A model generated the notes under the pieces. That model was not told the DNA's origin. It saw nothing but the letters and a program-made list of their open reading frames with translations, and made no database searches. From Otis tarda (taxonomy: Eukaryota > Chordata > Aves > Otidiformes > Otididae), in assembly GCA_026413225.1 (NCBI GenBank), contig CM048552.1, positions 196,181,553 to 196,245,552 on the forward strand: a DNA stretch of 64,000 nucleotides, given 5' to 3'. Both the position numbers and the translations under genes were made by a program. Shown here piece after piece: positions 11,001-25,135 of the stretch (position 1 is its first letter; each line of letters starts with the position of its first letter).

Positions 11001-14000
11001 TTAATGAGTAAGACACTCCTGGAGAAGATAACCACTGTTTTAAACACTATCCAGATAAGGGTGGAAAAACTGTATGTCTAAAAGCAAAGAACTAGCACCC
11101 ATGCAGAGCTAATGTTGTGGCGGCCTAATTATAGAAATGTCATCACTTCTCCTATGTCAACTGTGATTGCTAATTTAACTTCTTGTGACCCATCTCTCTG
11201 TTCCATCTGCTCTGCCGTGGCTTTGGTCTCACTTGCCTAACCAGTAAGGCTGATGGTGAGTATCCATATACATTATACTGGTTATGTACATTTTTTTCAT
11301 TTGAGGGTCCCAGAGTATGTATGAGATGTGAGACCGAACCTGCAACTCCTCTCTGTCCCTTAAAGCACTTCTTTGCCTCAGTGTGGCCTTGATCCTCGGA
11401 GTCGTTTCGCATTAAATATAAAATATTTCCACTGACATAAGTAAGATTCATGTTATTCATATCTCCTACTATGTTAAAAGAAAATGAAGCATCAAAAGCA
11501 AACCTTCCAAGAAAATTGATAGTTACTACTACAGTTGTACAGAGGGCAAAAGAATAAATTTAAGTTAGTTTTGCAACAGTAGCTGAGCCTTCAGTAAGCT
11601 TCTGAGTTTGTTAAGAGACAACTTACTCGTTGGGTTCTCAGAATGTAAAAAGTACAAAATGCCTCATTGTGCATCAAAGGTCTCTGGCAGAGAGTGTGGA
11701 CCCTGTGGATAACCATGTACAGCAGGACACAGCTCACTCCAGAGCTGCTGAAGGAACCACTGTGTCGCTGAAGTAGATGTCTGGCATAAGAAAAATTGAA
11801 AAAAATCTTGTTAAATTTCATGCTAACTAAAGCGTTGGTTTTTTTACAGATTAAATTTCTGTACTGTCTCAAGTATGTTGCCAAATATCGGTAAGTGCCT
11901 TTACTGTTTTATTTGTCTCCCACTACTAGCCTCCTTCCCTTCTTCTACCACCTATTTTTTTTTAACTTAGGAACTCAAGAAACCTTCAAGAAGGACACAT
12001 AATCTGCAAAAATAGTGGGCTTCACAACTTTGAATCCAGCTTGATTGAATGATGCCAGAAAATTTCCATACCTAGCCTGGTTAGCAACCCGTTTTAAAAA
12101 GATGCAAGAGAGGAGACATTCCTGCCAGGTCAGTTGTACCCTGCACTGCCTCTGCCCCTTCCCATTTCCACCCACATGGACAATAGGCTTTGCACAGAGT
12201 GCAAGTGGGTCAGCAGATGGCGGAAGATGTCAGAGTAGTCAGATAGGCAGTGGAAAGATCATGGTTTCTCAATACGCACCTGAGACACATCGTATATTCG
12301 CACATTTTAGGAACACAGAAGTGAAGTTGAGACTGAATCTGGCCCTGAAATATTTTATCTCAACCAAACCCACTGCCTAACAGGCTGAATAACAGAGATA
12401 GGAAAGGGGTGATTGGTCTAACTGGAATGTATTATGCCACTGTCTGTCCAAATTCTCCATTGAAGTAAAATTGAAGTCTGCTTTTCTTTCTTTTTTTTTA
12501 CTCATGGCCGTGATTAATAACAACAACAACAATAGTGTTATTCCTCAAGGTTACTTCACATCTGGTGGACAATTTGCCATATCATAAGTTAAAATGAAAT
12601 TTGAAAATATTGCAAAAAGAAAAGATGAGAATGCAGAATTGTAAAGACATCAATGATTGCTAACAAAAGTAATTTGCTACAAAACATTTAATCTTTTTAA
12701 ACAAGTCAGCAACATAATCAATGAGAGATCAGTAAAGAAGATTCTGTGTATTTGGCACTGAAAAGGTTAAATACACGAGTGGGACTTTTGCCATCCACAA
12801 CCCATCCTTTCCAGGCAGAGAAGGAGCAACATTATGTCACGGATCTTGGATCTTTTAATAGTAAAAAAGCCTATAGACCCTGATATAAACACAGTCTGCT
12901 TGTCTGCTCAGGAGTTGGGTAGGTATCCCAGGATCCTTCTGTCTTCATAGCTGTTCTGTCAGATATGTGTGTGAGCTACACAGTAGTAATTTTATCATTA
13001 TTCTTTATTATTCGTAACATTGTACTTGCAATACAGTGGTTGCAGAGAGCCCTGTATGCTAGCTGCTGCATGAAAGGCAAACAAGCAAAATGGGCAAACG
13101 GGGACGGAGCATCTTGCTGGCTGCATGCAAGGTGGCAGTGGCAGAGCAAGGCCACCTCTTCCTCCCTCCGGAGCCATGCTCTGTGCTGGGGGTCCTGCTG
13201 TAACACCACCAACAGAAAAGTTGCTTGTATTTTTTCAGTCTGTTTATTTGCAAAAACAAGAAAAAAATCAAGCAGTTACTGTTCCTTTAAAACAAAATCT
13301 CCAGAATAAGGTGTTCCAGCTGTTTTGGGTCTTCAGCTCTGCTTCTACTCATTCTGAAAGCACGCAGTGATTTCTGCTCTTGCTTTTTTATCCCCTTTCA
13401 GACATCCTATACCTTCAGCCTCCATACTTTTCCCAGTCTCTGAGAAAATACAAATAATTACCTCTCAGCCTTTGGAGTTACCTTCTCTTGTTGTGAAATT
13501 CAATCCCAAACAGAGGCTCTTGGACGTTGTTTCTGTGAGCCGTATTATCAATTCCTCACTGCTTGCTCCTCTGCTTTATTTCAAGCATGTGCACAGTCCA
13601 GGTGCATTAGAGAAAAATAAGCATATCTTTTAACTTTGAACTTACAGATAGTCTTGCTCATTTCAACTGAGAGTAACTAAAGGTTTTGGAGGAACTGGGT
13701 CTTCAAAATACATGGATAAGACTTAAAAAAATATAAGCTGGTCACTGGTGTCAGTGTCTATGTTTGGATGCGGTGAGACCCCAAAACCTCCCACCTGGGG
13801 AAGAGAGAGCTTGAAGGCATCCAATTTTGTAAGTGATGAACAGTGGTCAAGCTCCAGGGTTAGGCCATGAACTGACACTTGGGAGATGGAGATGATATTC
13901 CCAGAGATACCACTCAGTTATCTGCCACTGAGAAAGCCAGCTAATCTTTCTGGGTTTCTGTTGCCTTCCCAGCTTTCTTTGGCCCTGCAGAGAGACTGCA

Positions 14001-17000
14001 AGGTCTTCAAGCAGGTCTCATCTCCATGAGTCTGTCTGCAGGCACAAAGCAGTGTTATACTGCAAAAAACAATTACCCAACTAATAAGGCCATTTTTAAG
14101 GTATTAAAGACAAATACTTGTAGAGGTGGGAAGTGGTAACAATGGTATTCTGTACTAATTAGGCTTCTTTGTGTCTCTACATTTTGATACAGTCCTTAAT
14201 TAAATGACCAGATTGGTTTTTTCCCTGTGGAGATTCTGGTTTGCACAGTGAATGAAATACAGCAGCCTTCCTGCTCTTCTCTGCTGCTTTCAGGGGGCTT
14301 GGTGAGAAGATAGCTGGGGAGGGTTCCTCACTCTGGGGTCCTTCCCATACAATTGTAGCCTAAGTGGCAGAATGCAACCTCTGCCTGGACTTGAAGACCA
14401 GCAGTAGACCCTTGCCTAAACAAAAAGGAGCCTGACAAAACTGTTCAGCTGGGTACTACCCTCAAAGCCTTCTTGACTGCATTTTTTCTAATATTTTTAA
14501 ATAAGGCAGGAAAAATCTCAAACTGTTTTTCAACTATTTTTTTTTTTTTCTAGAGCCACCTGCTTAGTCCTTGGTACTACAGCCTGGCTTCTGCCTCCTG
14601 ATCTTTCATCTGTCCCATGGATTGAAGTGAGATCACAGATGTCTTGGCTCCTTTGCCTTGACCATGCCCCTTAGATGGGTACGTCTCCCAGTTTAACCAG
14701 TACCTAACCTTGCCTTGCCCAGTTGTTCTTTCTAACAAATGGCAAAGATGCCCTGTGGTTTCACCTTCCCTGGTGTAGTCAGATGTCCCAGGAAAAGAAA
14801 CCGTCTCCAAGTAGCCCTGGCCATGAGGGAAGGCTGTGGACTTTCTTCTTGGGAACTGGGCACACATTTCCTGGGCATTCATAGTAACCACAGGAAATTT
14901 AAGTGCACTCAGACTCTACAGACTCTGCAGAGAGTGTTATTGCTGAGATCTATGTCTCTGTTGGGCCAATGCAAAGCTTCCAGAGGCTTACTGCCCAAGA
15001 AAATGAGAGTGGGTTACAATACAAATCTGACATCCCCTTGCCAAACATTAAGTATTTTCTTCCACACACAGGCTTGGAAATAAATTCAAACAACTGAACA
15101 AAAAATGAACAATAACAACAAGAAAATACCGCAGAATCACTTAGTACTGAAAATGTCTCTCTTTCTTTAGCCTTACTTTCCAAAATGGTGTAGCAGAATA
15201 CAAACCCTGTCCCAATTTTCAGCCTGATGCAGATACCCAGCACAAGCATATCCATGGCAAAGTTTTAAGTAACTGAAGCTTGTATTGCAAAATGATATAG
15301 TAGAATCAGAAAAGCCTGTTGTCTTGCATCTGTTATTTGGTTCAAAGTGTCTAACATCTGGAACGTTAAACTGCCATTCTGATTTTTTGTTAAATTTTTA
15401 TAAAATTAGATTTCTTGTGGGTTTTTTTTGTTTAAGATCTTTGAGGGAACATTCACAGTCTTGGCAGCTTCTGCTACCTCGGCATTAATAATGCCCGTAT
15501 TTTGAGAGACAAAATGTACATTGATCATGCCATGGATTCCTGTTTCACCAGATGCATTGTTTCAGGCCTTTATGATTTCATACTGGATTTCGTCTCTTCT
15601 GAAAAGAAAAGAGACATGCAAGAGAGGTTCAGGAACATTTTTCCCATGAACGTGTTTGTCTAAAATATGATTAAAAGGGTCTGCTAGGGATAAAATACAG
15701 TATTTTGCTTTCAAAAATTAACGTGTTACAGCTAGGTCAAAATTGATTTTTTGCATGCCCAGTTTATTACATGCTTCTAAGGATTTTATTTTTTGTGCTC
15801 ATTACAGTAGCAGAGCAAAGTGATTCTGGCCTAATTGCTCTCTTTCTTGGGAAGAGACTTGGAATAAGAGCTTTGAAAAGTTTCCTAATGATCCTGAGCT
15901 GCTTTTTTTTTTTTTTATTCTCTCTAAACTAAAGGCTGTGGAGATCAAAGATGAATGAAGAAGTTGGGGTGGGCAGAAAGCAACTGTAATGTTTCCTTTT
16001 TGCATTCAGGAAAGTCAGATATTTGGAGCGCTATTGCAGAAATTAGGGAGGAAAGTTATAATGTCTCTCTATTCACCCAGAACCAATGGAAATCTGTCTT
16101 GCAACTCTTCTCATATAGAAAATAACCAGTCTGTCAACAGAGCCCTACTTAATGAAATCCTCATTTTGTGCTCCACATTGGCTTTTATATGGAAGTGTTG
16201 ACTGACAAGCTTATTCAGTGTTAGTTTAGGGGTTTCCTGGAAGGAAATAAGTTGCCTGAATAACTTCTAAAAATTAACAAAATACGAATGAACAACATCC
16301 AGTGGCAGGACTGGGTTAGTTGTGTTGCTCTGGATCACACATATACAGCAATCGTGCTGAACCTCCCTAAACTCTCATCATCAGGACACTGAGCAAAGGA
16401 AGGGAGACAGTGGGACCAGAAAAACATAAATATTGCATATTAAAAATGCTCTCTCCCTCTCTTCCTTTCCTTTCCTTTGTGTTCCTCGCACGTACTTTGG
16501 CATTTATCTACCATGACAAGCCTCATTTCTCCTTTTAAAAGAATGCATAAATGAGCTATGAATATTTGATCCTTTTTTAAACAAATATTTTGGCTTGACA
16601 AGTCACAGCAGATAAGACTACCCAAGATGGTAGCCAGCTGCTCTGAAGGAGGGAGCGTAGGTAGAGCGGGGGCCGGTGTTAGAGGCATCACCTCTCTCAG
16701 ACACTGCACGCAGGCTGCTGCGCAAGGCAGGACGTTGGCCACAGAAATGCTCCTTTGCTGCTGCAGACTTTCTGGTTTTGCACAGACTTCTTCAAAGCTG
16801 TTGATGATTCTGCAGATCGATGCCAGAGGACAAATTCTGCTATGCCTGTGCTCCGCTTCAGCACATGCATGAGTGACCCCACTTACTGCGGTGGAAATGG
16901 TCATGGTTTACAGGTCAACAGCTCTGTGTGTCGTTCCAGCATCACAGCATAAACAGCGCATAATTCTCTCTGTTAGGGCTTTCAGGAGGTTTTTCTCGGT

Positions 17001-18230
17001 GCTACTGGGCAAATCAGCTGATTCTGTACTCAATTCAGATGAGCTGCTTTATAGAGAAGTTACCAGCCTCGTACCACAGTAAAATTTAATAAATGAAACA
17101 AAGTGCTTTTTGGATACCCATTTATGGATTTGTTCACACTGTATTTCAGGCTTGACTTGCAAGGATATTGTAATCTGCATAAATGCTTCCCAGGTATTCT
17201 ACTGTGCTGGTATTTTGAACTGGTGACAAATAAAGAGATTTTCAAAAAACACCCACTATTTATTTTGCACTCAAGTTGGGAGCATGTGAAAGTGGTGTTT
17301 GAAATCAAGCAGCTCTAGATGCTTGTATGTGAACTTAAATAAAGTGTTCTTTTTCTCTTTCAAACCTATTTAAAATACATTTTTAATGGGATCATATAGG
17401 TGGCTTTAGGAGATTTTTTTTGTTTGTCATTGGATTTCAGTTGAAAATTTCCTGTTTTGGGGAAAATCGATGGGTGAAAAAAATTAAGAAAATAAAACTA
17501 TTGAAAATTTAAAAAGAGTAATATCCAAATTCTCTGAGTTTCTGCATCATTCACCTTTTCTCAAAAGAAAAAGAGTCAGATGCAGTTGAGAAAAAAACTT
17601 AAAATGTTACATTAGATGAAATTACATTTTCAGAAGCTCAGGATAGACTTTTCTGCTTTGTTGTAAATTTACACCATGGAAAGATGATGCAAGATTCGTT
17701 GGAGTCAATGCAGGGTATCCTTGACTTTAGAAGACTTTCCATTTGGCCCAGGACGAAAAAAGTTATTGACTGTAGAAATCTTTTTACTGCAGAGACTCCT
17801 TTCCCACATGTGATTTTTTTTTAAAATTATAGCTTTAGGCCAAGCAACATTTCAAGCAACATTTTGAACATAGGCAAAGCTGAAAGTTACTGATAAGCAC
17901 AGGAATAGGCAACCATTTAATCACTGCATTAAAAATCTTGTGTAAGACAGTTCTTGATTTCCACCTAAGCCATCAGCAAAAGATTCATACCTATTATTTC
18001 CAAATATTGTAACCCCCTTGTATTTTTCAGCCTCTAAGACGTACATTAGCAAGACAGCCCTGAGAACTGCAGGTAAGAAGTAGTGACCTTCCTGGATGTC
18101 ACCTCACTGCTGCAGTGACATATGGACACATTCCTGTATTAGCTGAGGGAAAGCATGGGCAGTGAGGTCAAAGGTCTACATTCCCTAGAGTTCATAATTT
18201 ATCAACAATTTAGCATAATTTAGCAATGTT
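8065..18230. other. Unrecognised non-coding stretch
   Basis: About 10 kb of AT-rich sequence in which I recognise no gene or element. Open frames are up to 154 codons (16440-16904 minus) and none shows a known domain. Small features seen are a near-tandem ATTCTTGTTTTG pair (8160-8171 and 8193-8204), a short AAC run near 12520-12531, several 8-14 base T runs, and a CTTTC-rich patch near 16462-16480. The part at 8290-8420 has the look of conserved non-coding DNA, without proof. Confidence 0.6.
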
Positions 18231-19145
18231 ATAGAATCATAGAAGAATAGAATAGTTAGAGTTGGAAGGGACCTTTAGAGGTCATCTAGTCCAACTTCCC
18301 TGCAAGGAGCAGGGACATCTTTGACTAGGTCAGGTTGCTCAGAGCCCCCTTCAGCCTGGCCTTGAGTATTTCCAGGGATGGGGCATCAACCACCTCTCTG
18401 GCCAGCCTGTGCCAGTGTTTCACCACCCTCACTGTAAAATTTTTTTTTCCTTATGTCAAGTCTGAATCTGCTTCCTTCTATTTTAAAACCATTATCCCTC
18501 ATCCTATTGCAACAGGCACTGCTGAAGAGTTTCTCCCCATCTTTCCTATAAGGCCCCTTTAGGTACTGGAAGACCATTATAAGGTCTCCCCACAGCCTTC
18601 TCTTCTCCAGGCTTAACAGCCCCAACTCTCTTGGGCTGTCATCACAGGAGAGGTGCTCCAGCCCTCTGATCATCTTTGTGGCCTCCTCTGGACTCGCTCC
18701 AAGAGGTCCACATCCTTCTTATGTTGGGGGCTCTAGAACTGGACGCAGTACTGCAGGTGGGATCTCACCAGAGAAGAGTAGAGGGGCAGAATCACCTCCC
18801 TTGACCTGCTGGCCATGCTTCTTCTGATGCAGCCCGGGATGTGGTTGGCTTTCTTGGCTGAAAATGCCCATTGCCAGCTCATATTGAGCTTCTCATCCAC
18901 CAGCACACCCAAGTCCTTCTCCTCAGGGCTGCTGTTTATCCATTCTGTGGCCAGCCTGTATTTCTGCTTGGGATTGCCCTGACCTATGTGCAGGACCTTG
19001 CACTTGGCCTTGTTGAGCTTCATGAGGTTCTCATGAGCCCATGTCTCCAACCTGTCAAGGTCCCTCTGGATGGCATCCCTACCCTCCAATGTGTCAACAG
19101 CACCACACAGCTTTGTGTCATTGGTGAACTTGCTAAGGGTGCACA
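18231..19145 (-). mobile_element. CR1 LINE copy A, 5'-truncated and decayed
   Basis: The 3' end lies at the low coordinate: ATAGAATCATAGAA followed by the CR1-typical TTGGAAGGGACCTTTAGAGGTCATCTAGTCCAACTT type sequence. About 915 bp remain: the 3' untranslated end plus the C-terminal part of the reverse-transcriptase frame. Homology to CR1 stops at about 19145, inside the codons just before the RT catalytic FADD motif. Upstream flank is unrelated. The octamer tail is worn to one imperfect unit, and the copy is clearly older than the one at 62248. Confidence 0.92.
18386..19145 (-). pseudogene. CR1 reverse-transcriptase C-terminal fragment, broken
   Basis: Remnant of CR1 ORF2, which encodes the endonuclease/reverse transcriptase used for LINE retrotransposition. 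It matches roughly residues 275-515 of the intact frame at 62341-64000. Visible damage: the catalytic FADD motif reads FTND near the upstream end; an amber codon at 18733-18735 replaces the Trp after CVQF; a one-base loss near 18680 shifts the frame before MIRGLEHLS; and a length change in the T run at 18440-18448 shifts it again. The blocks [35 protein letters not shown] and SLEKRRLWGDL identify it securely. Non-functional. Confidence 0.9.
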
Positions 19146-22100
19146 TGGTAGGTATCTTACATAGAGTTTTTACTTTAGATATATATCCGCAGCGATTAGA
19201 CCCTGAAGAAAGCATACTGAGGGAGTAAAGTCCTCCAAAATTTTGCAGAGCTCATTGCACATCACTTATGGATGTGGCAACAGCAGGACTAGGACTCAGT
19301 TATTCTTCAGTGTAAAAAAATTGCAGTCCATATACAGTACAAATGTCACAGAGGTATATTTTGCCTCTCTACATTGTTTGGAGGGCATTTCTGGAAGGAT
19401 GGTGGGATTGGTGCAAGAGTGTGATTTTTTGAATATGTAGTATACATTCTTTTGTATTAAGCTTCCACAGATGAAAGTGCTCATGGTAATGTGCCCTGGT
19501 GACATTCTGTTTGAAAATATTGCTCATTCTTCAAAGAAAAGAAAGGGAGAAGCTGTAGCTTTAAATTGTATGAGCATGGGAAAATCAGACATGGTAATAA
19601 AAGTGGATGTTTGAGTGTGTCAGAAAAAATTTATTAGACAGGGGTCTCCAGCTCAGTGCATTCCTATGCAAAATTCTTGGTAAGCTGCCAGAAAGTGAAC
19701 TCTGAGCATTAGCACAGTAGAAAATATTTATACCGGTATAGGGCTGCTGGGTGTGATATGTTTCTGCTCTTTTAAAATAGCTTGCCACAAATTTAGAGAC
19801 GTCAATAGAGGTCAAACTGTAGGAAACTACACAATTTAGTGAATCAATTATATGCTTACCAGACAATAGGTAATACTATTGTGGAAAAAAATGAATTATT
19901 AACATGTGAAAATAATTTGTGAGCTGCAACAACACATACAGTAGCAATCAAGGTTAGGTTTCTAAAAATGTTCAGTAAATCTAATTGCTTTCCCAGTAAA
20001 GTCAGCACAATAGATTTCTTTTGTTTTGTGCTCTTTTTTTTTTTTGAGTGTTATTTCTAATATAAATGACTGCGTTAAGACATTCTTCAGCACACCTCTG
20101 CACTTGCTTAACTTACTACTAGCTGCTCTCATTTCATTAAAATAGAGCCCATAAGAAGGACTGTTAAATAATTTTCAAATATATTCTATTACTTTTGCTT
20201 TATTAAGGTACAGACTTTATGTCAGTGATAAGTTCTATTTGAAACAAATAGGGCTACATTGAGATAATTTTTTTATTTCACCTGAATTTTGTCCTGAATT
20301 CTGATAGTTAGTACATTTTCAGTAAATTTTTAAAAATCTGCCATTTGAAAGAGGCACCTTTTCCTCCTCACACAACTTTGGTGCAAAGAGCTGCCTTGAG
20401 TAATATTTCCCTACAATAGCTCTTCTCTCCTTCCTATGATTTGCTTTTGCATGCAGCACTTGTGGATATTTCCCTTGAAATCTAAGGGAAAAAATACCTG
20501 CCCTAACTCAACCTTCTGCCCAAAGTTTTTTTGCTTTGCCAGAGGGGACAGTATGCCTTTGGTCTCAACGTGGTCCCATGGGGTCAGTACGGACTGTAGG
20601 TTCAGCAACATAAATAGTCAACAACTGAATTACACTTTTGCCAATGTCACAGGAATTCTGACATGAAGTAGAAGGTTGATCCTAGATCTACTGAATCTTA
20701 GAAAATTTTCATCTTAAAAATGAAATTAAAATTATGTATCAACCACCTAATATATATCTGAGGCTTTAACTACTTTTTCTTTTTACTATGATCCTGCAGG
20801 CAAAATAGCAAAATAATTCCTTGTTTATTTGGGCTTTTCACAGCATTTGACCCCTGACAGTTTACCTTTTAATGACAGAAAAAAAAAAAATATAAGGTCA
20901 ATATAAGACTTTGATTACCCTGCCATTTTCAGAGTGGAATGCTAATTTTTTTTTCAGTCTTGGTTTCCTGTGAATTAATTCTTCTTTTGGGTTACAGAGA
21001 TGCTCACCTCAAATCTTCTCCTTTTGTTTTATATTAAGCAGGACACAAAAAAATTTCCCCAACATCAATCCCAGCTTCCATAGAGTATTTATATCAGTCA
21101 GACAAACACCTGTTTGGTGAATTTAGACTAATCACAATTTCACATTTATTCAGATCCTGGAATTTAAGAAAATATCCAGCAAACTCTCAATTAAAACTAA
21201 CATGCTCATTTCATAGCAACTTTGGAAATATGCAGGCCAAACACAAACTGAAGGCCACGTTCCACATCTGGTACTCAAATTTTAGAACAAAGATGTAAGT
21301 TTTTACTGAGGTTGAAAGGACCATCCAAAAATAGAATCTAGAGGTATGCATAAATAGAGAAACTGGGCTGAATGATAAATCAGCTACTCTCCTCATATGC
21401 TTTACTAAGTCAATATTAATACTTCAAATGAAAAATGAAGCTATAATACAACAAGTTATTGAAAAATAATGTCACTGATGGGAACGGAACTCACATCTAA
21501 CACTGCCAGACTTTGCTGGACTATAAAGTCTTGCAAAGGTATTTTCTTACTGCATTTTAGTAGTAGCACATCTTAGTTAATTGAATATCCATGGTTACTT
21601 AACTTGATTCAGGAGAAGGCTATCAGGAACAAACACATATGTAAGTTACCATGTGCACGCTGGCTGCTCTGCTGTAGCTGGTGCACAGATTTCCTGGAAA
21701 ATGGAGAGTAAGATGTGTTAACTTAAACCTCTGTCATTGAAGTTTAAGCTAACTTGTCTTATCTCATAGTTTTATCAAGAAAACAGCATTCATTTGGACT
21801 GTTAACACTAATTATCTCCTCTGCAGTAACTCATTAAATGTATTCAAGCCATGACTTAAACACAACAAGCCAAAATCAAGAAGAAACCACACTCCTATCC
21901 TGAAGACTGCCATACTTGTTTTCTTTTTCTTCTCCTGATTTGCAAAAACCACAGGTAGTCAGTGTTATCCTCTCCTTAGAGGTAACGTTCTCACCAGACA
22001 GCCACTTTAGAGATGGAAAACTCACAATAGTGAGTCAGGATAGTCACAGGTGTGCACAGCGATTTGGAAAGCTTATCTGCCTCTTTGTAGAATGGACAAA

Positions 22101-22394
22101 TCTGTGAAGTGGTAAAATTCATTCTTCTTACAGAGGAATTTTCCTCCCTAAGCATAGGCAGAAAGTATTGTGCAAATGATTCTACAGAATTCCATGATCT
22201 CATGAGAATAGATTTTACTTGTAAAGGCACAGTGAATATATATGCGAGGGAGGATATTTTTATTTCTACTTGCAATAAACAAGATTTCTGTATATTGTTT
22301 CAAAACGTACTCGTTTTACCTCTGTGGGAAAATGTCTAAATGGGGCCAGCAGCCTGTTTCAGTTCAGTTTTTAGTGTCCCAATATAATTTTTTC

Positions 22395-22429
22395 TAGGTC
22401 TCCAAGACACAGTGATGTATGGAGACCTA
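22395..22429. repeat. Short inverted repeat (hairpin)
   Basis: TAGGTCTCCA (22395-22404) and its exact reverse complement TGGAGACCTA (22420-22429) are separated by 15 bases. No T-run or other terminator context. Probably incidental or part of an unrecognised small element. Confidence 0.5.
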
Positions 22430-23111
22430 ATAGAAGTTGCAACCACACAAGACTTTGTGTTATGAAGGAATCAGCTTGAATTAGAGCAAATATCTACTAT
22501 ATAGGCAGAGGTACATTTCTGTTAGGCTGAATTAGAGAGTTTACTGGCACATCTCCATAAACATGACTCTCTGTACTAGGAAACAGTTAATCTTTTATTA
22601 CATCAGATAGCCTTGTGGGATTTAGTGATTCATTATAGAAATCAAAGTAAATTCTACAGTATTGTGCAGTCTGGCTCATCCAATTGGAAAAACCCTAATG
22701 ATCAAAAAAGCATGTGTTCTTACTCAGATATGTTTTATGACATGGCTGTAAAATGTACCTACCACAGCTTTTCATTGTTTCACAGACAATAAGCATAGTC
22801 ATTTTAAGGTTTCTATTGTTCTGCAGCTGATGTTGTGAATCTTCCCTTGGTCATTGACATGAATGACAACTAGATTTGCATCTACTAAAGAGGCATGATT
22901 AATTACTATGTTTCATCAAGAAAGTTTATTCGTTAAATCTATAGAAATTCTAGCATTGCATTAGAGACATGACTCCGAAGAGTATGTCAGCTTTTCAACC
23001 ATAAACAACAATGTTGGAGAATTTATAACTTGGCAGAAAGACCTTTTTGATCTAAATCTTAACATGTATGCTCGTAGTCCAGAAGAAATTTATTTTCTGA
23101 GATCTGTCAGC

Positions 23112-23176
23112 CTTACTCAGACAAGGTAGTGCTTCAATTCTGCAAGGAGTTCCATTCATTTCAATGGACAGAAACG
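23112..23176. repeat. Possible ancient amniote repeat fossil
   Basis: The string CTTCAATTCTGCAAGGAGTTCCATTCATTTCAATGGA resembles the 'attctgcaagg ... gacttcaatggga' motif common in old amniote interspersed repeats. A second similar piece lies at 23297-23345 (GGTGAAATTTCAGTCCTGCTGAAATCC). Recognition is from memory of the motif only. Confidence 0.3.
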
Positions 23177-24907
23177 GTAGGAAAGAGATTCTGGAGGATT
23201 TAAGAAGCTGATTTCAGCAATGTAAATATACTTTTCTCAGAAAACAAAGCTAGAACAACAACAAAAAAAAGGCATTACTGTTCCTTTAACAACAAAAGGT
23301 GAAATTTCAGTCCTGCTGAAATCCAAAGGAGTTTTCCCATTTAATCCTATTTGTTCATATCTGTATTCAAACACAAGTATTTACCTTTTGGTAGTCACCT
23401 TGTATTATTGAGCTGTATTTTTGTATGAATTTATTATAATAGCATTTGAGTAGGGCTCCAGTAATAATGAAAAAAGTTCATTCCTATTATGCCGGAGAGA
23501 ATAGAGGTTTTATAGAACCCAGTGGAATTACAGGCATGCTGTTTCTCACATGAATGACTGCTTGCAGGAAGGAAGAGAACCTAAGGTTTGGATGGCTTGT
23601 CTTAAATTCACAGATCTTCGAGTGCCAGTAATTCAATTATAAAAATCATTAATTTTCATAGCCAATGTCTATCATGTGGTCAAGAGAACCGCCTATCTTT
23701 TATTATAGCAGAAAAATCCAGACGTCTCTGGATACCATTATCTTCTTGTTTTTTGCAACTTCCTCACGTTCCTCCTATCTGTGAACGTTTCCAAACTGTA
23801 TTTTCCCAGTCAATCCCCAGAATACACACCGAATTCACGTTAAATTTTGAGCTGCCACTTGGCATCCTAATTGAACAGCAAGCTTTAACATATGCTTTGA
23901 ATGTTGCTACAGATCCTCAGCTGTCAAATAACTGCCATGATGCCCCAGTCTCTTTAGAGATTATTCTCTGTATTAAATGTTTTTAATGAGAGGAGCTGTT
24001 CAAAAACACTTGCCGCAGTTATAAGACTGAATAATAAACATCTGAAAAGATCTGAATCATCAGTTTCTGGATGCTAGTAATGCTCCATTATCCAGGATGT
24101 GCATTAACTACATGCTGGAGAGGAGAAGAGGCAATATCAGAAATCAAAGATTACAGAAAACAGAGATGTGGCTTGTTGGCAGATGGTCTTCCATTTACAA
24201 GCATGGAAGTTTGTACCAGAACTAAAAGTGAACTAGAGAATAAAATGCTACAGAGAAATAGTGGCAGGAAACAGTCTTACCTGGAAAACTGTAGGTTTTG
24301 CAATATCTCAAGAGTAAAGGTCAGCTAAAATGTTACTCAGCCAGCAACAGCCCAAGCTGTAGAAACTCAGGATAGACACCTGCAACAGAGACCAGACCAT
24401 GGCCCTCTGAGTTATTTCTGTGGATCTGCTCACATCTACTCTGCCCAGGGCTAGCGTCCCCAGGAGCAACCACCCCATTCAGACTGCACAGCCTCAGATT
24501 TGTGCACTGCAGATGTGGCTGCACTGCCGTCTGCACATGTGTTCCCATATCTGGACGGTGTCTCCAATTTTTTCCCCTGTCATTTGTTGTCCGAGCAACG
24601 TGCATTTTTCAAGAGTAAAGCAATGGAGAGTTGCCACATATATTTAAGGACTGTTCTGTTGTACCATGAGAAAAATAATACAGTCTCATAGACTTGGCCA
24701 AAACTGAAGTGCCCCGTTCTTTTACTTCTTGTTTCCCAGTGGTCTGGGGTGTGATTGGGTCATCTCAGTGCTTCTTTCTATATTGTTTTATGTATACTTT
24801 CTTAGTTTTTATGATTCAAACCTAGCTTTCCTTAAGTACAACTACTACTATGAAAGGCAACAGTTACAGTGCTGCCAGAATAATTATCTTTCCTAGTTCA
24901 GGTGTTG

Positions 24908-24912
24908 ATCCT
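24908..24912. repeat. Left target-site duplication of solo LTR 2
   Basis: ATCCT directly before the terminal TG, matched exactly by ATCCT at 25521-25525. The match also fixes the LTR start at 24913 rather than 24916. Confidence 0.8.
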
Positions 24913-25034
24913 TGTTGTGGTTTAACCTGGCAGGCTGCTAAACACCACACACAGGCGTTCGCTCACTTCCCTGCAGTGGGATGGGGGAGAGAATCAGAAA
25001 AAAAGGTAAAGCTTGTAGGTTGAGATAAAGAGAG

Positions 25035-25040
25035 TTTAAT
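25035..25040 (-). terminator. Candidate polyadenylation signal of LTR 2
   Basis: ATTAAA on the minus strand (TTTAAT on plus), close to the low-coordinate end of the LTR, in the position expected for an element reading leftwards. Confidence 0.3.
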
Positions 25041-25060
25041 AGGACAGAAAAGGAAGGGAG

Positions 25061-25134
<74 letters not shown>
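25061..25134. repeat. (TAA)n microsatellite
   Basis: Uninterrupted AAT/TAA trinucleotide repeat of 74 bp, about 24.7 units, lying inside solo LTR 2. Its purity suggests length variation between individuals is likely. Confidence 0.97.

Positions 25135-25135
<1 letters not shown>

Larger units (their letters stand above)
19146..24907. other. Unrecognised non-coding stretch
   Basis: AT-rich sequence with no recognisable gene; frames up to 94 codons show no domains. It contains a 12-bp palindrome TATACCGGTATA (19729-19740), a hairpin at 22395-22429, and two segments (23112-23176, 23297-23345) that resemble ancient amniote repeat fossils. 23860-24010 has the look of conserved non-coding DNA, unproven. 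Confidence 0.6.

Noticed and set aside
25061..25134. Regular repeat as a CRISPR-like array
   Set aside because: It is a simple trinucleotide microsatellite without spacers, in a vertebrate-type sequence.
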